Assembly (NCBI RefSeq): GCF_028890485.2
Contig: NZ_JARCHV010000002.1
Location: 1,116,001-1,180,000 of the forward strand
DNA: 64,000 nt
Direction of reading: 5' to 3'
Origin: Planococcus sp. SK3692
GTDB lineage: Bacteria > Bacillota > Bacilli > Bacillales_A > Planococcaceae
The translations under genes and the position numbers were made by a program. The notes below the pieces were generated by a model. It was not told the DNA's origin. It worked only from the letters and a program-made list of their open reading frames with translations, and ran no database searches. Positions 1 to 8,586 of this stretch are shown here, piece by piece. The number at the start of each line of letters is the position of its first letter. The first letter of the stretch is position 1.

Positions 1-1
1 A

Positions 2-745
2 CGCGGTGAGAATATCGATTTCCCTGAATCGGTCATCGAGTTCTTTGAAGGCTATATCGGCCAACCGCACGGCGGCTTCCCGAAAGAATTGCAAAAAGTG
101 ATTTTGAAAGAACGCGAGCCGATCACAGTGCGCCCGGGCGAACTGCTCGAACCTGCTGATTTTGAAGCGATCCGGGAGACATTGTTCAAGCGGCTGGAGC
201 GGCCGGTCACGAGCCATGAAGTGCTGGCCTATGCGCTATATCCGAAAGTATTCGAAGAATATAGCGTAACCAACCAGACCTTCGGGGATGTATCGGTCCT
301 TGATACGCTGACTTTCCTGTACGGTATGCGCTTGAGCGAAGAAATCGAAGTCGAGATTGAAAAAGGCAAGACCTTGATGATCAAGCTCGTGTCCATCGGC
401 GAACCGCAAAAAGATGGAACACGCATCATTTATTTTGAATTGAACGGCCAACCGCGTGAAATAAGTATCCAGGATATGACGGTTGAAACCGATTCCGCAG
501 CAAAACCGAAAGCCGATCCGACTAAAGAAAACCACATCGCAGCGACAATGCCTGGCACTGTCCTGAAAGTAGTCGGTGAAAAAGGGTTGAAAGTGAAGCG
601 CGGCGATCATTTGCTAGTCACTGAAGCGATGAAGATGGAGACAACTGTCCAAGCGCCATTTGACGGAACCATCCAAGAAATTTACGTAACAGCCGGCGAC
701 GGCATTTCAACAGGCGATTTGCTCATTGAAATGGAATCAAAATAA
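2..745 (+). CDS. pycA: Pyruvate carboxylase, C-terminal part (5' end outside window)
   Basis: The reading frame is open from base 2, so only the last 247 residues are visible. Pyruvate carboxylase makes oxaloacetate from pyruvate and bicarbonate using ATP and biotin. The visible part covers the end of the carboxyltransferase domain, the tetramerisation region and the C-terminal biotinyl domain. The biotin site is in EAMKMET, with the lysine codon at 632-634. The linker before it is rich in Pro, Lys and Asp. In Bacillales pycA lies directly before ctaA, as here, and the two genes converge on a shared terminator. The family assignment is secure from the biotin motif, domain order and context; the N-terminal biotin carboxylase cannot be judged. 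Confidence 0.95.
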   Translation, partial: RGENIDFPESVIEFFEGYIGQPHGGFPKELQKVILKEREPITVRPGELLEPADFEAIRETLFKRLERPVTSHEVLAYALYPKVFEEYSVTNQTFGDVSVLDTLTFLYGMRLSEEIEVEIEKGKTLMIKLVSIGEPQKDGTRIIYFELNGQPREISIQDMTVETDSAAKPKADPTKENHIAATMPGTVLKVVGEKGLKVKRGDHLLVTEAMKMETTVQAPFDGTIQEIYVTAGDGISTGDLLIEMESK

Positions 746-747
746 AA

Positions 748-783
748 TAAAAAAATCCGGTGCAATCTGCACCGGATTTTTTA
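748..783. terminator. Bidirectional terminator between pycA and ctaA
   Basis: A perfect stem (ATCCGGTGCA paired with TGCACCGGAT) with a 3-nt loop is flanked by an A-run on the left and a T-run on the right. It can therefore end both pycA (plus) and ctaA (minus). Confidence 0.9.
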
Positions 784-1698
784 TTTGGTTTTGATGAACT
801 TGCTTCTGGATACAAGAAGGACCATGTAACATAACAATCCAAAAAGCATTGAGATGAGCAAGGAGTGAAGCAAAGCGACAGCCAGATTCAACTTCGTCAA
901 AACGACGAGCATGCCGCTCGTGGCTTGCAGAAGCACGATGGTGAAAGCGATCAGCCATCCCCAATAGATGACGCGCTGGTCGCGGTAATGGCGATACGCA
1001 TGGAGCGCAATGATACCGATCCAAATGACGATGAGCGCAGCTGCAAAGCGATGGCCCATCTGGACCCATTCATACATATTGCTTGGTAGTGCAAACTGGT
1101 CATTGCGGCACAAAGGCCAATCAGAACAAATCAAGCTCGATTCCGTGTGGCGGACAAGAGCGCCGGTGTAAACGACGACATAAGAATACAAGGCGACGCC
1201 GAGCGTATGGAACTTCAATGTGCGCCCGATTTGCACGCGGTCGGCATCAAACTTGCGATCCACCTCAAAAATAAGCAAGGTCAAGAGTAAAACCGCAGCA
1301 AACGATAAGAGGGAAATCCCGAAGTGAAGTGCGAGAATGAAATCGCCTTGACCCCATAGAACTTGTGCGGCCCCGATCAATGCTTGCAGCACAAGGAAGA
1401 AGACAGCCATAAAGGCGAGGAACTTCGTTTCCCTTACATGGCCGAACTTGCGCCAAGCCCAAACGGCTAACACTACGATCAAGATTCCGACAACACCCGT
1501 TACTAAGCGGTGGGAGAACTCGATCAGCACCTCAGGGGTAATTTCGCGCGGGATCAAATTGCCGTTGCAATCTGGCCAGTTGCGGCCACAGCCCATGCCG
1601 CTATCGGTCTTGGTCACCAAGGCCCCGCCGAGAAGGATGAGCAGCATGCCGACAGAGGCAAGAACCCCGAATATTTTTATATAAATGTTGCTTTTCAA
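781..1698 (-). CDS. ctaA: Heme A synthase CtaA
   Basis: CtaA oxidises the C8 methyl of heme O to the formyl group of heme A, the cofactor of aa3/caa3 oxidases, in the cytoplasmic membrane. The 305-residue protein is almost entirely hydrophobic helices, as expected for the eight-helix COX15/CtaA fold. Two extracytoplasmic cysteine pairs are visible, in CGRNWPDC and in CSDWPLC, matching the pairs known in B. subtilis CtaA. Conserved membrane histidines (EFSHR, ALHFG, GHRF) fit heme ligation. The start is TTG, read from plus-strand CAA at 1696-1698, preceded by AGGTGG. The gene is divergent from ctaB as in B. subtilis. Confidence 0.95.
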   Translation of the reverse strand: MKSNIYIKIFGVLASVGMLLILLGGALVTKTDSGMGCGRNWPDCNGNLIPREITPEVLIEFSHRLVTGVVGILIVVLAVWAWRKFGHVRETKFLAFMAVFFLVLQALIGAAQVLWGQGDFILALHFGISLLSFAAVLLLTLLIFEVDRKFDADRVQIGRTLKFHTLGVALYSYVVVYTGALVRHTESSLICSDWPLCRNDQFALPSNMYEWVQMGHRFAAALIVIWIGIIALHAYRHYRDQRVIYWGWLIAFTIVLLQATSGMLVVLTKLNLAVALLHSLLISMLFGLLCYMVLLVSRSKFIKTK

Positions 1699-2045
1699 AT
1701 TGCCACCTACTTTTTTTAGAAAAACTTTTAGCGTTAACGATAACCTGCATACTCGATGATAGCGAAACTGCGTTTAAAATACAACGAGAAATGGGCGTTC
1801 CTCCAAACTTTCAAGAATTGGACATAATAATAGCGACCTTCACAAACTGTTCAAAAACAGCGTTTTTTCTATCTTAAAATAACGAGAGGGCTACTGTATG
1901 ATTAGAGATGAATATTTGTAAGACCAATTGCGTGAAATCATCACTTTATATCAGGAAATTTCAGTAATATGTAGAAAAGAAGCTGGAATTTAGATATAGT
2001 TATGGTTAGCGGAATATGCTTACAACTTTGAAAGGAGGGAGTTAT
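1699..2045. other. Divergent ctaA/ctaB intergenic region
   Basis: These 347 bases hold no credible gene. The region is AT-rich and must contain the promoters of ctaA (minus) and ctaBCDEF (plus). A near-palindrome GTTAACGATAAC lies at 1733-1744, and a TTTGTGAA-like element on the minus strand at 1839-1846. A weak TATAGT-type -10 lies near 1995. A strong AAAGGAGGG sits directly before ctaB. No clean consensus promoter could be fixed for either gene, which fits regulated promoters. Confidence 0.6.
1839..1846 (-). promoter_or_regulatory. Possible ResD-type box (TTTGTGAA)
   Basis: Read on the minus strand this is TTTGTGAA, matching eight of the nine bases of the TTTGTGAAT ResD consensus described for B. 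subtilis, where ResD activates ctaA and ctaB. It lies about 140 bp upstream of the ctaA start. A single short match has a substantial chance probability, so it is only a candidate. Confidence 0.25.
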
Positions 2046-2963
2046 ATGTCAAACGGCCGGTCTTTGTCTGCAGAACCGACCGATGCTGTAGAATCGAGCA
2101 CGTTCACTAAAGATTTTCTGGCACTTATTAAGATTGGGATTGTCAATTCCAATTTAATTACCGTCTTTACGGGACTGTGGCTCGCTTTCCAGTTTTCGGA
2201 TAAGAATTTCCTTGATCACATGGACATTCTCGTCTACACGATCGTCGGTTCGGCATTGATCATTGCGGGGTCTGCGGCGATGAATAATTATATCGACACA
2301 GATATTGACCCATTGATGGCTAGCAAGAGAGCCCGCCCGACAGTTACGGGCAGGTTCAAGCCATCCGCTGTCTTGGCACTCGCCATTTCTTTCATCGTTA
2401 TAGGCGAAATCTTTTTGTTTTCCGCTTCTGTTTCAGCAGGTCTGTTTGGAATCGCCGGCATTTTAGCTTATGTTGTTCTCTATTCGATGTGGTCGAAGAG
2501 ACGGCATGTCGGCAACACGATCGTCGGCAGCATTTCCGGCGCAATCCCGCCGCTAATCGGCTGGGCTGCGGTGGAGCCGACGCTCGGTACGGGCGCGTGG
2601 GCGTTGTTTCTGATTATGTTCATCTGGCAGCCGCCGCATTTTTATGCGCTTGCCATGAAACGGACGGAAGAGTATCGGGCTGCAAATATTCCGATGCTTC
2701 CGGTGGTCAAAGGATTCCACCGGACAAAAAAATCAATGCTTGCATGGGTTTTACTGCTTTTCCCATTGCCGTTCCTGCTCATGGAACTTGGGATAGGCTT
2801 CATCATCTTAGCAACAGCGTTGAATATCGGATGGCTAGTTCTTGCGATCCGGGGCTTCAAAGCAGCTGATGATTTGAAATGGGCGAAGAAAATGTTCATC
2901 TATTCGTTGAACTATATGACGATCTTATTTGTTTCGATGATCATTTTCGCAGTATTCGTCTAA
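2046..2963 (+). CDS. ctaB: Protoheme IX farnesyltransferase CtaB
   Basis: CtaB transfers a farnesyl group to protoheme IX to make heme O, the substrate of CtaA. It is a UbiA-family membrane prenyltransferase of 305 residues. The aspartate-rich site is visible as NNYIDTDIDPLMASKRARP, and a second conserved stretch is WQPPHFYALAMKR. The start chosen is the ATG at 2046 behind AAAGGAGGG at about 2030; an in-frame ATG at 2016 has no ribosome binding site. It heads the ctaBCDEF cluster. There are 55 bases between it and ctaC and no terminator. Confidence 0.95.
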   Translation: MSNGRSLSAEPTDAVESSTFTKDFLALIKIGIVNSNLITVFTGLWLAFQFSDKNFLDHMDILVYTIVGSALIIAGSAAMNNYIDTDIDPLMASKRARPTVTGRFKPSAVLALAISFIVIGEIFLFSASVSAGLFGIAGILAYVVLYSMWSKRRHVGNTIVGSISGAIPPLIGWAAVEPTLGTGAWALFLIMFIWQPPHFYALAMKRTEEYRAANIPMLPVVKGFHRTKKSMLAWVLLLFPLPFLLMELGIGFIILATALNIGWLVLAIRGFKAADDLKWAKKMFIYSLNYMTILFVSMIIFAVFV

Positions 2964-3018
2964 ATTTCTCTTTTACTTAACTGTAAAACATTTTATTCAG
3001 AGAGGGGTATGAAAAGCT

Positions 3019-4101
3019 ATGATGAAAGGACCTAAGAAATGGCGCCTTTTCGCCTTGATGACCGCATTGCTTGTTTTTCTTTCAGGCTGCGGACGCGAAG
3101 AGATCTCGACGCTGATACCGGCTGGTAAGGTTGCGCAAGATCAGTTCAACTTGCTGATTTTGTCATCCATCGTCATGTTGTTCGTTATCGTCGTCGTTAC
3201 CATCATCTATGTATTGGCAATTGTGAAATTCCGCCGTTCAAAAGTAGGGGAGGACATGATCCCTGAACAAGTCGAAGGAAGCGCGCGTCTTGAGTTTATC
3301 TGGACAGCAATTCCAATTGTTTTGCTTTTGATCCTCGCTGTTCCGACGGTCTACTCAACTTTCGACCTGGCTGATGTCACGGCGATGGATGCACAGAATG
3401 AAGACGGCGTGGCTGAAAACTTAACTGTTAATGTAACCGGTAAACTTTACTGGTGGGAATTCGAGTATCCTGAACAGGAGATTCGCACTGCACAGGAACT
3501 GGTCGTCCCGACTGGTGAACGCGTCTACTTCAATTTGATTGCTGCAGACGTTAAACACTCGTTTTGGATTCCTTCTGTTGGCGGTAAACTTGACGTCAAC
3601 CCTGAAAACGTCAACACGTTCTATTTGGAATTCGATAAAGAATCTTCAGAACTTGAAGAAGGCGTTTACTTCGGTAAATGTGCTGAGCTTTGCGGACCTT
3701 CCCACGCATTGATGGATTTCAAAGTCAAAACGCTCAACCGCGAAGACTTTGATGCATGGGTAGCTGCAATGCAGGAAGAACAAGCAGCACCTACAGAGAC
3801 ACTCGCTCAAGAAGGCCAGGAAATCTTTGAGCAAAGTTGTATTTCATGCCATGCAGTCAACAGCGCTGGCGCACCGACTGGCTTCGGTCCAAACTTAACT
3901 ACCTTCGGCGACCGTACAACTATCGCTGGCTTCATGGAACACGATGAAGAAACATTGAAAAACTGGATTGCTGACCCACAGCAATACAAGCCAGGCAACT
4001 TGATGCCTGCTCCAGAAGAAATAAACAATGGAGAGCCATTCTCTGATCAAGAGTTGGATGCACTTGCTGCATACTTGATGAGCTTGAAAGTTGAAGAGTA
4101 A
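3019..4101 (+). CDS. ctaC: Cytochrome c oxidase subunit II with fused cytochrome c (caa3 type)
   Basis: Subunit II receives electrons at the CuA centre. The 360-residue protein starts with a lipoprotein signal (lipobox LSGC, about residues 21-24) and two transmembrane helices. The extracytoplasmic cupredoxin domain carries the CuA ligands in GKCAELCGPSHALMDF. The C-terminal domain (from about residue 255) is a cytochrome c with CISCH as the covalent heme c site and a downstream Met in NLMP as likely sixth ligand. The fusion defines a caa3 oxidase that carries its own electron donor. AGAGGGG precedes the ATG. Confidence 0.96.
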   Translation: MMKGPKKWRLFALMTALLVFLSGCGREEISTLIPAGKVAQDQFNLLILSSIVMLFVIVVVTIIYVLAIVKFRRSKVGEDMIPEQVEGSARLEFIWTAIPIVLLLILAVPTVYSTFDLADVTAMDAQNEDGVAENLTVNVTGKLYWWEFEYPEQEIRTAQELVVPTGERVYFNLIAADVKHSFWIPSVGGKLDVNPENVNTFYLEFDKESSELEEGVYFGKCAELCGPSHALMDFKVKTLNREDFDAWVAAMQEEQAAPTETLAQEGQEIFEQSCISCHAVNSAGAPTGFGPNLTTFGDRTTIAGFMEHDEETLKNWIADPQQYKPGNLMPAPEEINNGEPFSDQELDALAAYLMSLKVEE

Positions 4102-4126
4102 AAGTTAAAAAAGGAGGTAAACTATT

Positions 4127-6040
4127 GTGAGTTCTAACTCTCAGAAAAAGGGTTTCGGCGCTACAATATGGGACTACTTAACAACAGTAGACCATAAGAA
4201 AATCGCGATCCTCTACTTGATCTCCGGCGGATTCTTCTTCCTAGTCGGCGGCGTAGAAGCGATGATGATCCGGATTCAGCTGATGAAAGCCGGAAACGAT
4301 TTCCTCAGCGCCGGAACATATAACGAAGTTTTAACGATGCACGGAACGACCATGATCTTCCTTGCGGCGATGCCAATTCTTTTGGCATTCATGAACGCCG
4401 TCTCACCTTTGCAAATCGGTGCGCGTGATGTGGCGTTTCCTTTCCTGAACTCACTTGGGTTCTGGCTGTTCTTCTTCGGTGGTATCTTCTTGAACCTTTC
4501 ATGGTTCTTAGGCGGAGCACCGGATGCAGGATGGACAAACTACGCTTCTTTGGCACTTGCCTCTGAAGGCCACGGAATCGATTTCTACTCGCTAGGGTTG
4601 ACGATATCTGGTTTCGGTACATTGATTGCAGGGATTAACTTCCTTGTGACGATCATCAATATGCGTGCACCGGGTATGACCTATATGAGAATGCCGCTTT
4701 TCACTTGGACGACTTTCGTAGCGTCTGCGTTGATTCTCTTGGCATTCCCTCCACTGACTGTCGGTATCTTCTTCATGGTATTTGACCGTTTGTTCGGAGC
4801 TAATTTCTTTGATGTAACAATGGGCGGTAACACCATCATCTGGGAGCATTTCTTCTGGATCTTCGGTCACCCGGAAGTTTATATCTTGATCTTGCCAGCA
4901 TTTGGTATTTTCTCTGAAATCTTTGCAATTTTCTCCCGCAAACGCCTATTCGGTTACACGGCATTGGTCTTTGCGACAATCCTAATCGGTTTCTACGGAT
5001 TCATGGTTTGGGCTCACCACATGTTTACCGTTGGTCTTGGGCCAACAGCTAACGCGGTTTTCGCCCTTGCAACAATGATTATCGCAGTTCCGACAGGGAT
5101 CAAAATCTTTAACTGGCTATTGACGATCTGGGGAGGAAACATTTCTTTCACAGTGCCGATGATTTACGCGGTTGCGTTTATCCCGTCATTCGTAGCAGGT
5201 GGAGTAACAGGCGTTATGCAGGCAATTGCGCCGCTTGATTACCAGCTGCACGATTCTTACTTTATCGTTGCCCACTTCCACTACGTAATCGTTGGTGGCG
5301 TTGTGCTCGCTATTTTGGCAGGTACGCATTTGTACTGGCCGAAAATGTTCGGTACAATGTTGAGCGAAAAACTTGGAAAATGGACATTCTGGTTCTTCTT
5401 TATCGGATTCCATTTGACATTCTTTATCCAGCATTTCCTCGGCCTTATGGGTATGCCTCGCCGTGTTTACACGTTCGGAGCAGATCAAGGCTGGGATCTC
5501 TTTAACGCAATCAGCTCGGCTGGTGCCTTGCTCATGGCGATCGGAATTCTTATCCTCCTCGTCAACGTTGTTATGACAGTAATGAAAGGCGAACGTGTTG
5601 GCAACGACCCATGGGGCGACGGACGTACGCTTGAATGGGCAATCCCGTCACCACCGCCATTCTACAACTTTGCACAAACACCGCTTGTCCGTGGACTTGA
5701 CCCGTATTGGATCGAGAAAATGGAAGGCAATAAAGAAGGCATGGTGTATGCTGAGCCACTTGGCGATATCCACATGCCGAATGGATCATTCATTCCTTTC
5801 GTTATCTCACTTGGCATGTTCATCGCAGCGTTTGGCGCTATGTACCATACGGACGGACATGCGTGGGCGCTTCCTGTATTGATCGGTGGTCTTGCGATCA
5901 CATTCGGTTCGATGCTTGTGCGTTCTTTGAAAGATGACCTTGGATTCCATGTAACAAAAGAAGAATTGATTGCGGATAACGAACGCATTCAAAGAGAAGC
6001 AAGAGCGCTGGAAGGAGGCAAAAAAGGTGGACTTAAATAA
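4127..6040 (+). CDS. ctaD: Cytochrome c oxidase subunit I
   Basis: This is the catalytic subunit holding heme a and the heme a3-CuB site where oxygen is reduced and protons are pumped. The 637 residues form about 12-14 helices. Ligand motifs are visible: HPEVY and AHHMFTVG for CuB, and HDSYFIVAHFHY for hemes a3 and a. The start is GTG at 4127 behind AAAAAGGAGG. The C-terminus extends past the core fold, as in Bacillus CtaD. Its last 14 bases overlap ctaE, and the ctaE ribosome binding site lies inside its end. Confidence 0.96.
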   Translation: MSSNSQKKGFGATIWDYLTTVDHKKIAILYLISGGFFFLVGGVEAMMIRIQLMKAGNDFLSAGTYNEVLTMHGTTMIFLAAMPILLAFMNAVSPLQIGARDVAFPFLNSLGFWLFFFGGIFLNLSWFLGGAPDAGWTNYASLALASEGHGIDFYSLGLTISGFGTLIAGINFLVTIINMRAPGMTYMRMPLFTWTTFVASALILLAFPPLTVGIFFMVFDRLFGANFFDVTMGGNTIIWEHFFWIFGHPEVYILILPAFGIFSEIFAIFSRKRLFGYTALVFATILIGFYGFMVWAHHMFTVGLGPTANAVFALATMIIAVPTGIKIFNWLLTIWGGNISFTVPMIYAVAFIPSFVAGGVTGVMQAIAPLDYQLHDSYFIVAHFHYVIVGGVVLAILAGTHLYWPKMFGTMLSEKLGKWTFWFFFIGFHLTFFIQHFLGLMGMPRRVYTFGADQGWDLFNAISSAGALLMAIGILILLVNVVMTVMKGERVGNDPWGDGRTLEWAIPSPPPFYNFAQTPLVRGLDPYWIEKMEGNKEGMVYAEPLGDIHMPNGSFIPFVISLGMFIAAFGAMYHTDGHAWALPVLIGGLAITFGSMLVRSLKDDLGFHVTKEELIADNERIQREARALEGGKKGGLK

Positions 6041-6653
6041 ACGATATACCCCACAAACTTGGCCCGATCATCCTGAAACGGCGACGCTCGAAGGGAAGAA
6101 CAAGTTCGTTGGTTTCTGGTTGCTGCTGGCAGCTGAGACCGTCACCTTCGCCTCTCTCTTCGCAACTTATCTTGCGTTGAAAGATAAAGGCCCAAGCGGA
6201 ATGGAATTTTCCGCTTCTGGCTTGTTCGAACTGCCGCTTGTGTTTGCCATGACAATGATTCTTTTGACATCTTCGTTGACAAGTGTCTACGCGATGTATC
6301 ATATGAAGAATCATAATTTCAAGGCCATGCAAGCATGGCTCGGAATTACCGTGCTCTTGGGGCTTGCGTTCCTAGGCTTGGAAATTTACGAGTTTAACCA
6401 TTATGTGCATTTAGGCTTTGGCTATACCAATAGTGCCTTTAGTTCCGCGTTCTATACCTTAGTCGGAACGCACGGAGCTCACGTAGTCTTCGGGCTTAGC
6501 TGGTTCATCGCATTGATGCTCCGCAACGCTAAACGTGGCTTGAACATGTACAACGCACCGAAGTTCTATCTTGCCGCTCTTTACTGGCATTTCATTGACG
6601 TAGTATGGGTGTTCATCTTCACTGTAGTCTACTTGATGGGAGTGATCGGTTAA
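6027..6653 (+). CDS. ctaE: Cytochrome c oxidase subunit III
   Basis: Subunit III is a non-catalytic membrane subunit that stabilises the oxidase. The 208-residue protein has about five helices. Conserved stretches include FWLLLAAETVTFASLFATY near the N-terminus and GTHGAHVVFG and YWHFIDVVWVFIF towards the end. The GTG at 6027 is chosen because AAGGAGG lies about 9 bases upstream and the product begins VDLNKRYTPQTWP. An in-frame ATG at 5970 would only add a translation of ctaD coding DNA. It is translationally coupled to ctaD by overlap. Confidence 0.94.
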   Translation: MDLNKRYTPQTWPDHPETATLEGKNKFVGFWLLLAAETVTFASLFATYLALKDKGPSGMEFSASGLFELPLVFAMTMILLTSSLTSVYAMYHMKNHNFKAMQAWLGITVLLGLAFLGLEIYEFNHYVHLGFGYTNSAFSSAFYTLVGTHGAHVVFGLSWFIALMLRNAKRGLNMYNAPKFYLAALYWHFIDVVWVFIFTVVYLMGVIG

Positions 6654-6654
6654 T

Positions 6655-6987
6655 ATGGCACACGATACTCACGATATTCACAGATCCAGAGCGGAATTTG
6701 AATTTATCAAGAGAAAACGCGCTACCGAGATGCGCGGCCAGTTGACATCATTCGCTATGATGATCTTCTTGACATTGATCGCGTTCACGTTAGTGGCAGC
6801 AGATTTTTCGAATTACTTGATCGTGCCGATTATCTTGCTATTGGCTGCAGTTCAAGTAGTGCTTCAATTATATAATTTCATGCACATGAGCAATAAAGGC
6901 CACGGCATGATGGCATTCTTCATGTTCAGCGGCATTTTTGTCGCATTCACCATCGTTCTTACGATGGTAACCATTGTATGGTGGTAA
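6655..6987 (+). CDS. ctaF: Cytochrome c oxidase subunit IV (CtaF)
   Basis: This small membrane subunit of the Bacillus caa3 complex (110 residues) belongs to the COX4_pro family. It has a charged N-terminus rich in His, Arg and Lys followed by three hydrophobic helices. The motif VVLQLYNFMHM is typical of the family. The ATG starts one base after the ctaE stop. A strong terminator follows, so ctaF ends the first cta transcription unit and ctaG has its own promoter. Confidence 0.9.
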   Translation: MAHDTHDIHRSRAEFEFIKRKRATEMRGQLTSFAMMIFLTLIAFTLVAADFSNYLIVPIILLLAAVQVVLQLYNFMHMSNKGHGMMAFFMFSGIFVAFTIVLTMVTIVWW

Positions 6988-6991
6988 CCTG

Positions 6992-7027
6992 AAAAACTCC
7001 GGACTTTCAAAAGTCCGGAGTTTTTTT
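6992..7027 (+). terminator. Terminator of ctaBCDEF
   Basis: The stem AACTCCGGACTT pairs with AAGTCCGGAGTT around the loop TCAA and is followed by a run of T. Confidence 0.92.
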
Positions 7028-7071
7028 CTGTTGATCGACTATGGGCACCGTCAAATGTCATGATTCGTTCA

Positions 7072-7100
7072 TTGATATGGCAAGACATCCCCTATATAAT
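7072..7100 (+). promoter_or_regulatory. SigA-type promoter for ctaG
   Basis: TTGATA at 7072-7077 and TATAAT at 7095-7100 are separated by 17 bases, a near-consensus promoter. It lies just after the ctaF terminator and 34 bases before the ctaG start, making ctaG and the next gene a separate transcription unit. Confidence 0.75.
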
Positions 7101-7134
7101 GAGGGTACTTAAGGAAAAAAGGAGGTACGGTCTA

Positions 7135-8061
7135 ATGCCAATCAGCATTTTTGGCTTCGAGGCGTTATGGAGCCCCTGGTATTTTGCATTTCTCGTACTG
7201 ATTACGCTTTTATATTTTCTAGTCACCACTAAGTGGAGACATAAATTCACTGATAGCGAACCGCTTCAAACCAAGCAGGCCTTGCTCTTTGTCTCTGGGA
7301 TGGCCTTGATCTACGTTTTGAAAGGCTCGCCGGTCGATTTGCTTGGCCACATCACCTTGACAATGCATATGGTTCAGATGGGCTTGCTTCTGCTATTGGC
7401 TGCCCCATTGATCATCATGGGGATCCCTTCTTATATTTGGCGGGCATTCATTGGCTTGCCAATCATCAATCCTCTGTTTATGTTCTTCACTAAACCATTG
7501 ATTGCCTTGCTGCTATTCAGTTTGTTTTTCTCGGTCTACCATTTGCCGCTTGTTTTTGATTTCGTCAAACAAGATGTGCTCATCCACAGCATTGTCAGCA
7601 CTCTATTATTCGTCTCAGCTTTAATTTACTGGTGGCCAGTGGTCAACAACCTGGAAGGCATGCACAAATTCCATGGCCTCAAAAAATTGGGTTATCTATT
7701 CGGTCTAAGCGTCTTGATGACCCCAGCTTGTGCCTTGATCATTTTTAGCACGACACCATTTTATGCCACCTATTCAGACGGGGAAGCCTGGATGCAGGCG
7801 ATGGCGTTATGCGTGCCTGCAGGAACATTGGCGCAACTTAATTTGTCCGGTCCCGAACTCTTCACAAACATGTCGCTGATCGAAGACCAACGCACGGGCG
7901 GCATCACGATGAAAATTATCCAAGAACTGGTGTTTACCGTATTCATTTGGCTGGTCTTCCATGAATGGCTTAAAAACGAAACAGCTAATGCTGATGAAAT
8001 CACCGCCAAGGTTTTGCAGGACCGCAAAGATATGGCGTATTACAGACATAATGGGCAATGA
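7135..8061 (+). CDS. ctaG: Cytochrome c oxidase assembly factor CtaG
   Basis: This 308-residue polytopic membrane protein belongs to the caa3_CtaG family, required for active caa3 oxidase in B. subtilis and thought to serve copper insertion. It is unrelated to the Cox11-type CtaG of proteobacteria. About seven helices are visible, with membrane histidines in LLGHITLTMHMVQMG and VYHLPLVFDF that could bind metal. The ATG at 7135 is preceded by AAAAAAGGAGG; an in-frame upstream start at 7060 would run through the promoter and is rejected. The DUF420 gene follows 20 bases later. Confidence 0.92.
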   Translation: MPISIFGFEALWSPWYFAFLVLITLLYFLVTTKWRHKFTDSEPLQTKQALLFVSGMALIYVLKGSPVDLLGHITLTMHMVQMGLLLLLAAPLIIMGIPSYIWRAFIGLPIINPLFMFFTKPLIALLLFSLFFSVYHLPLVFDFVKQDVLIHSIVSTLLFVSALIYWWPVVNNLEGMHKFHGLKKLGYLFGLSVLMTPACALIIFSTTPFYATYSDGEAWMQAMALCVPAGTLAQLNLSGPELFTNMSLIEDQRTGGITMKIIQELVFTVFIWLVFHEWLKNETANADEITAKVLQDRKDMAYYRHNGQ

Positions 8062-8081
8062 CCCAAAAGGAGTTTAATTAA

Positions 8082-8543
8082 ATGAATTTGCCGCTATTGC
8101 CAACCATCAGTACATTCTTTATCGTCTTGAGCGCCGTATTGGTGGCGATCGGATGGAACTTAATCCTCAAACGCCGCATTGAAGCGCATAAAAAAGTAAT
8201 GCTGGGTGCCGGGGCTGCCGCGCTGACGTTTTTCATCATCTATGTCTCGCGTACACTGTTTGTAGGAAACACGGCATTCGGGGGACCGGATGAGTTGAAA
8301 ATCTACTATACGGTCTTTTTGATTTTCCATATCACGCTTGCAACAATCGGGGCAGTGATGGGGCTGGTGACCATTTATTGGGGCTTGAAAAACCGCCTCG
8401 ACAAACACCGCAAAATTGGCCCATTTACAAGCGTCGTCTGGTTCTTCACCGCAATTACAGGAGTGACCGTTTATTTATTGCTTTATGTATTTTATGAAGG
8501 CGGACACACGACTTCCGTTTTCAAAGCGATTCTGGGTGGATAA
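8082..8543 (+). CDS. DUF420 membrane protein, CtaM/YozB-like
   Basis: This 153-residue protein has about four hydrophobic helices and belongs to the DUF420 family (YozB in B. subtilis; CtaM in Staphylococcus aureus, needed for maturation of the aa3 oxidase). Conserved histidines are visible in IEAHKKVML, LIFHITLATIG and LDKHRKIG. Its place directly behind ctaG, in the same transcript, supports a role in oxidase assembly. AAAAGGAG precedes the ATG. The functional link comes from the family and the neighbourhood rather than a catalytic motif. Confidence 0.85.
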   Translation: MNLPLLPTISTFFIVLSAVLVAIGWNLILKRRIEAHKKVMLGAGAAALTFFIIYVSRTLFVGNTAFGGPDELKIYYTVFLIFHITLATIGAVMGLVTIYWGLKNRLDKHRKIGPFTSVVWFFTAITGVTVYLLLYVFYEGGHTTSVFKAILGG

Positions 8544-8579
8544 AAAAAACACTGAGCATAAGTTGCTCAGTGCTTTTTT
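8542..8579. terminator. Bidirectional terminator between the DUF420 gene and the ytvI-like gene
   Basis: The stem CACTGAGCA pairs with TGCTCAGTG and is flanked by an A-run on the left and a T-run on the right, serving the converging genes. Confidence 0.9.
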
Positions 8580-8586
8580 GTGTATT

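Noticed and set aside
1733-1744. GTTAACGATAAC near-palindrome upstream of ctaA
   Set aside because: It resembles half of an operator, but it misses the cre consensus at three positions and no known regulator could be assigned. Too short to claim.
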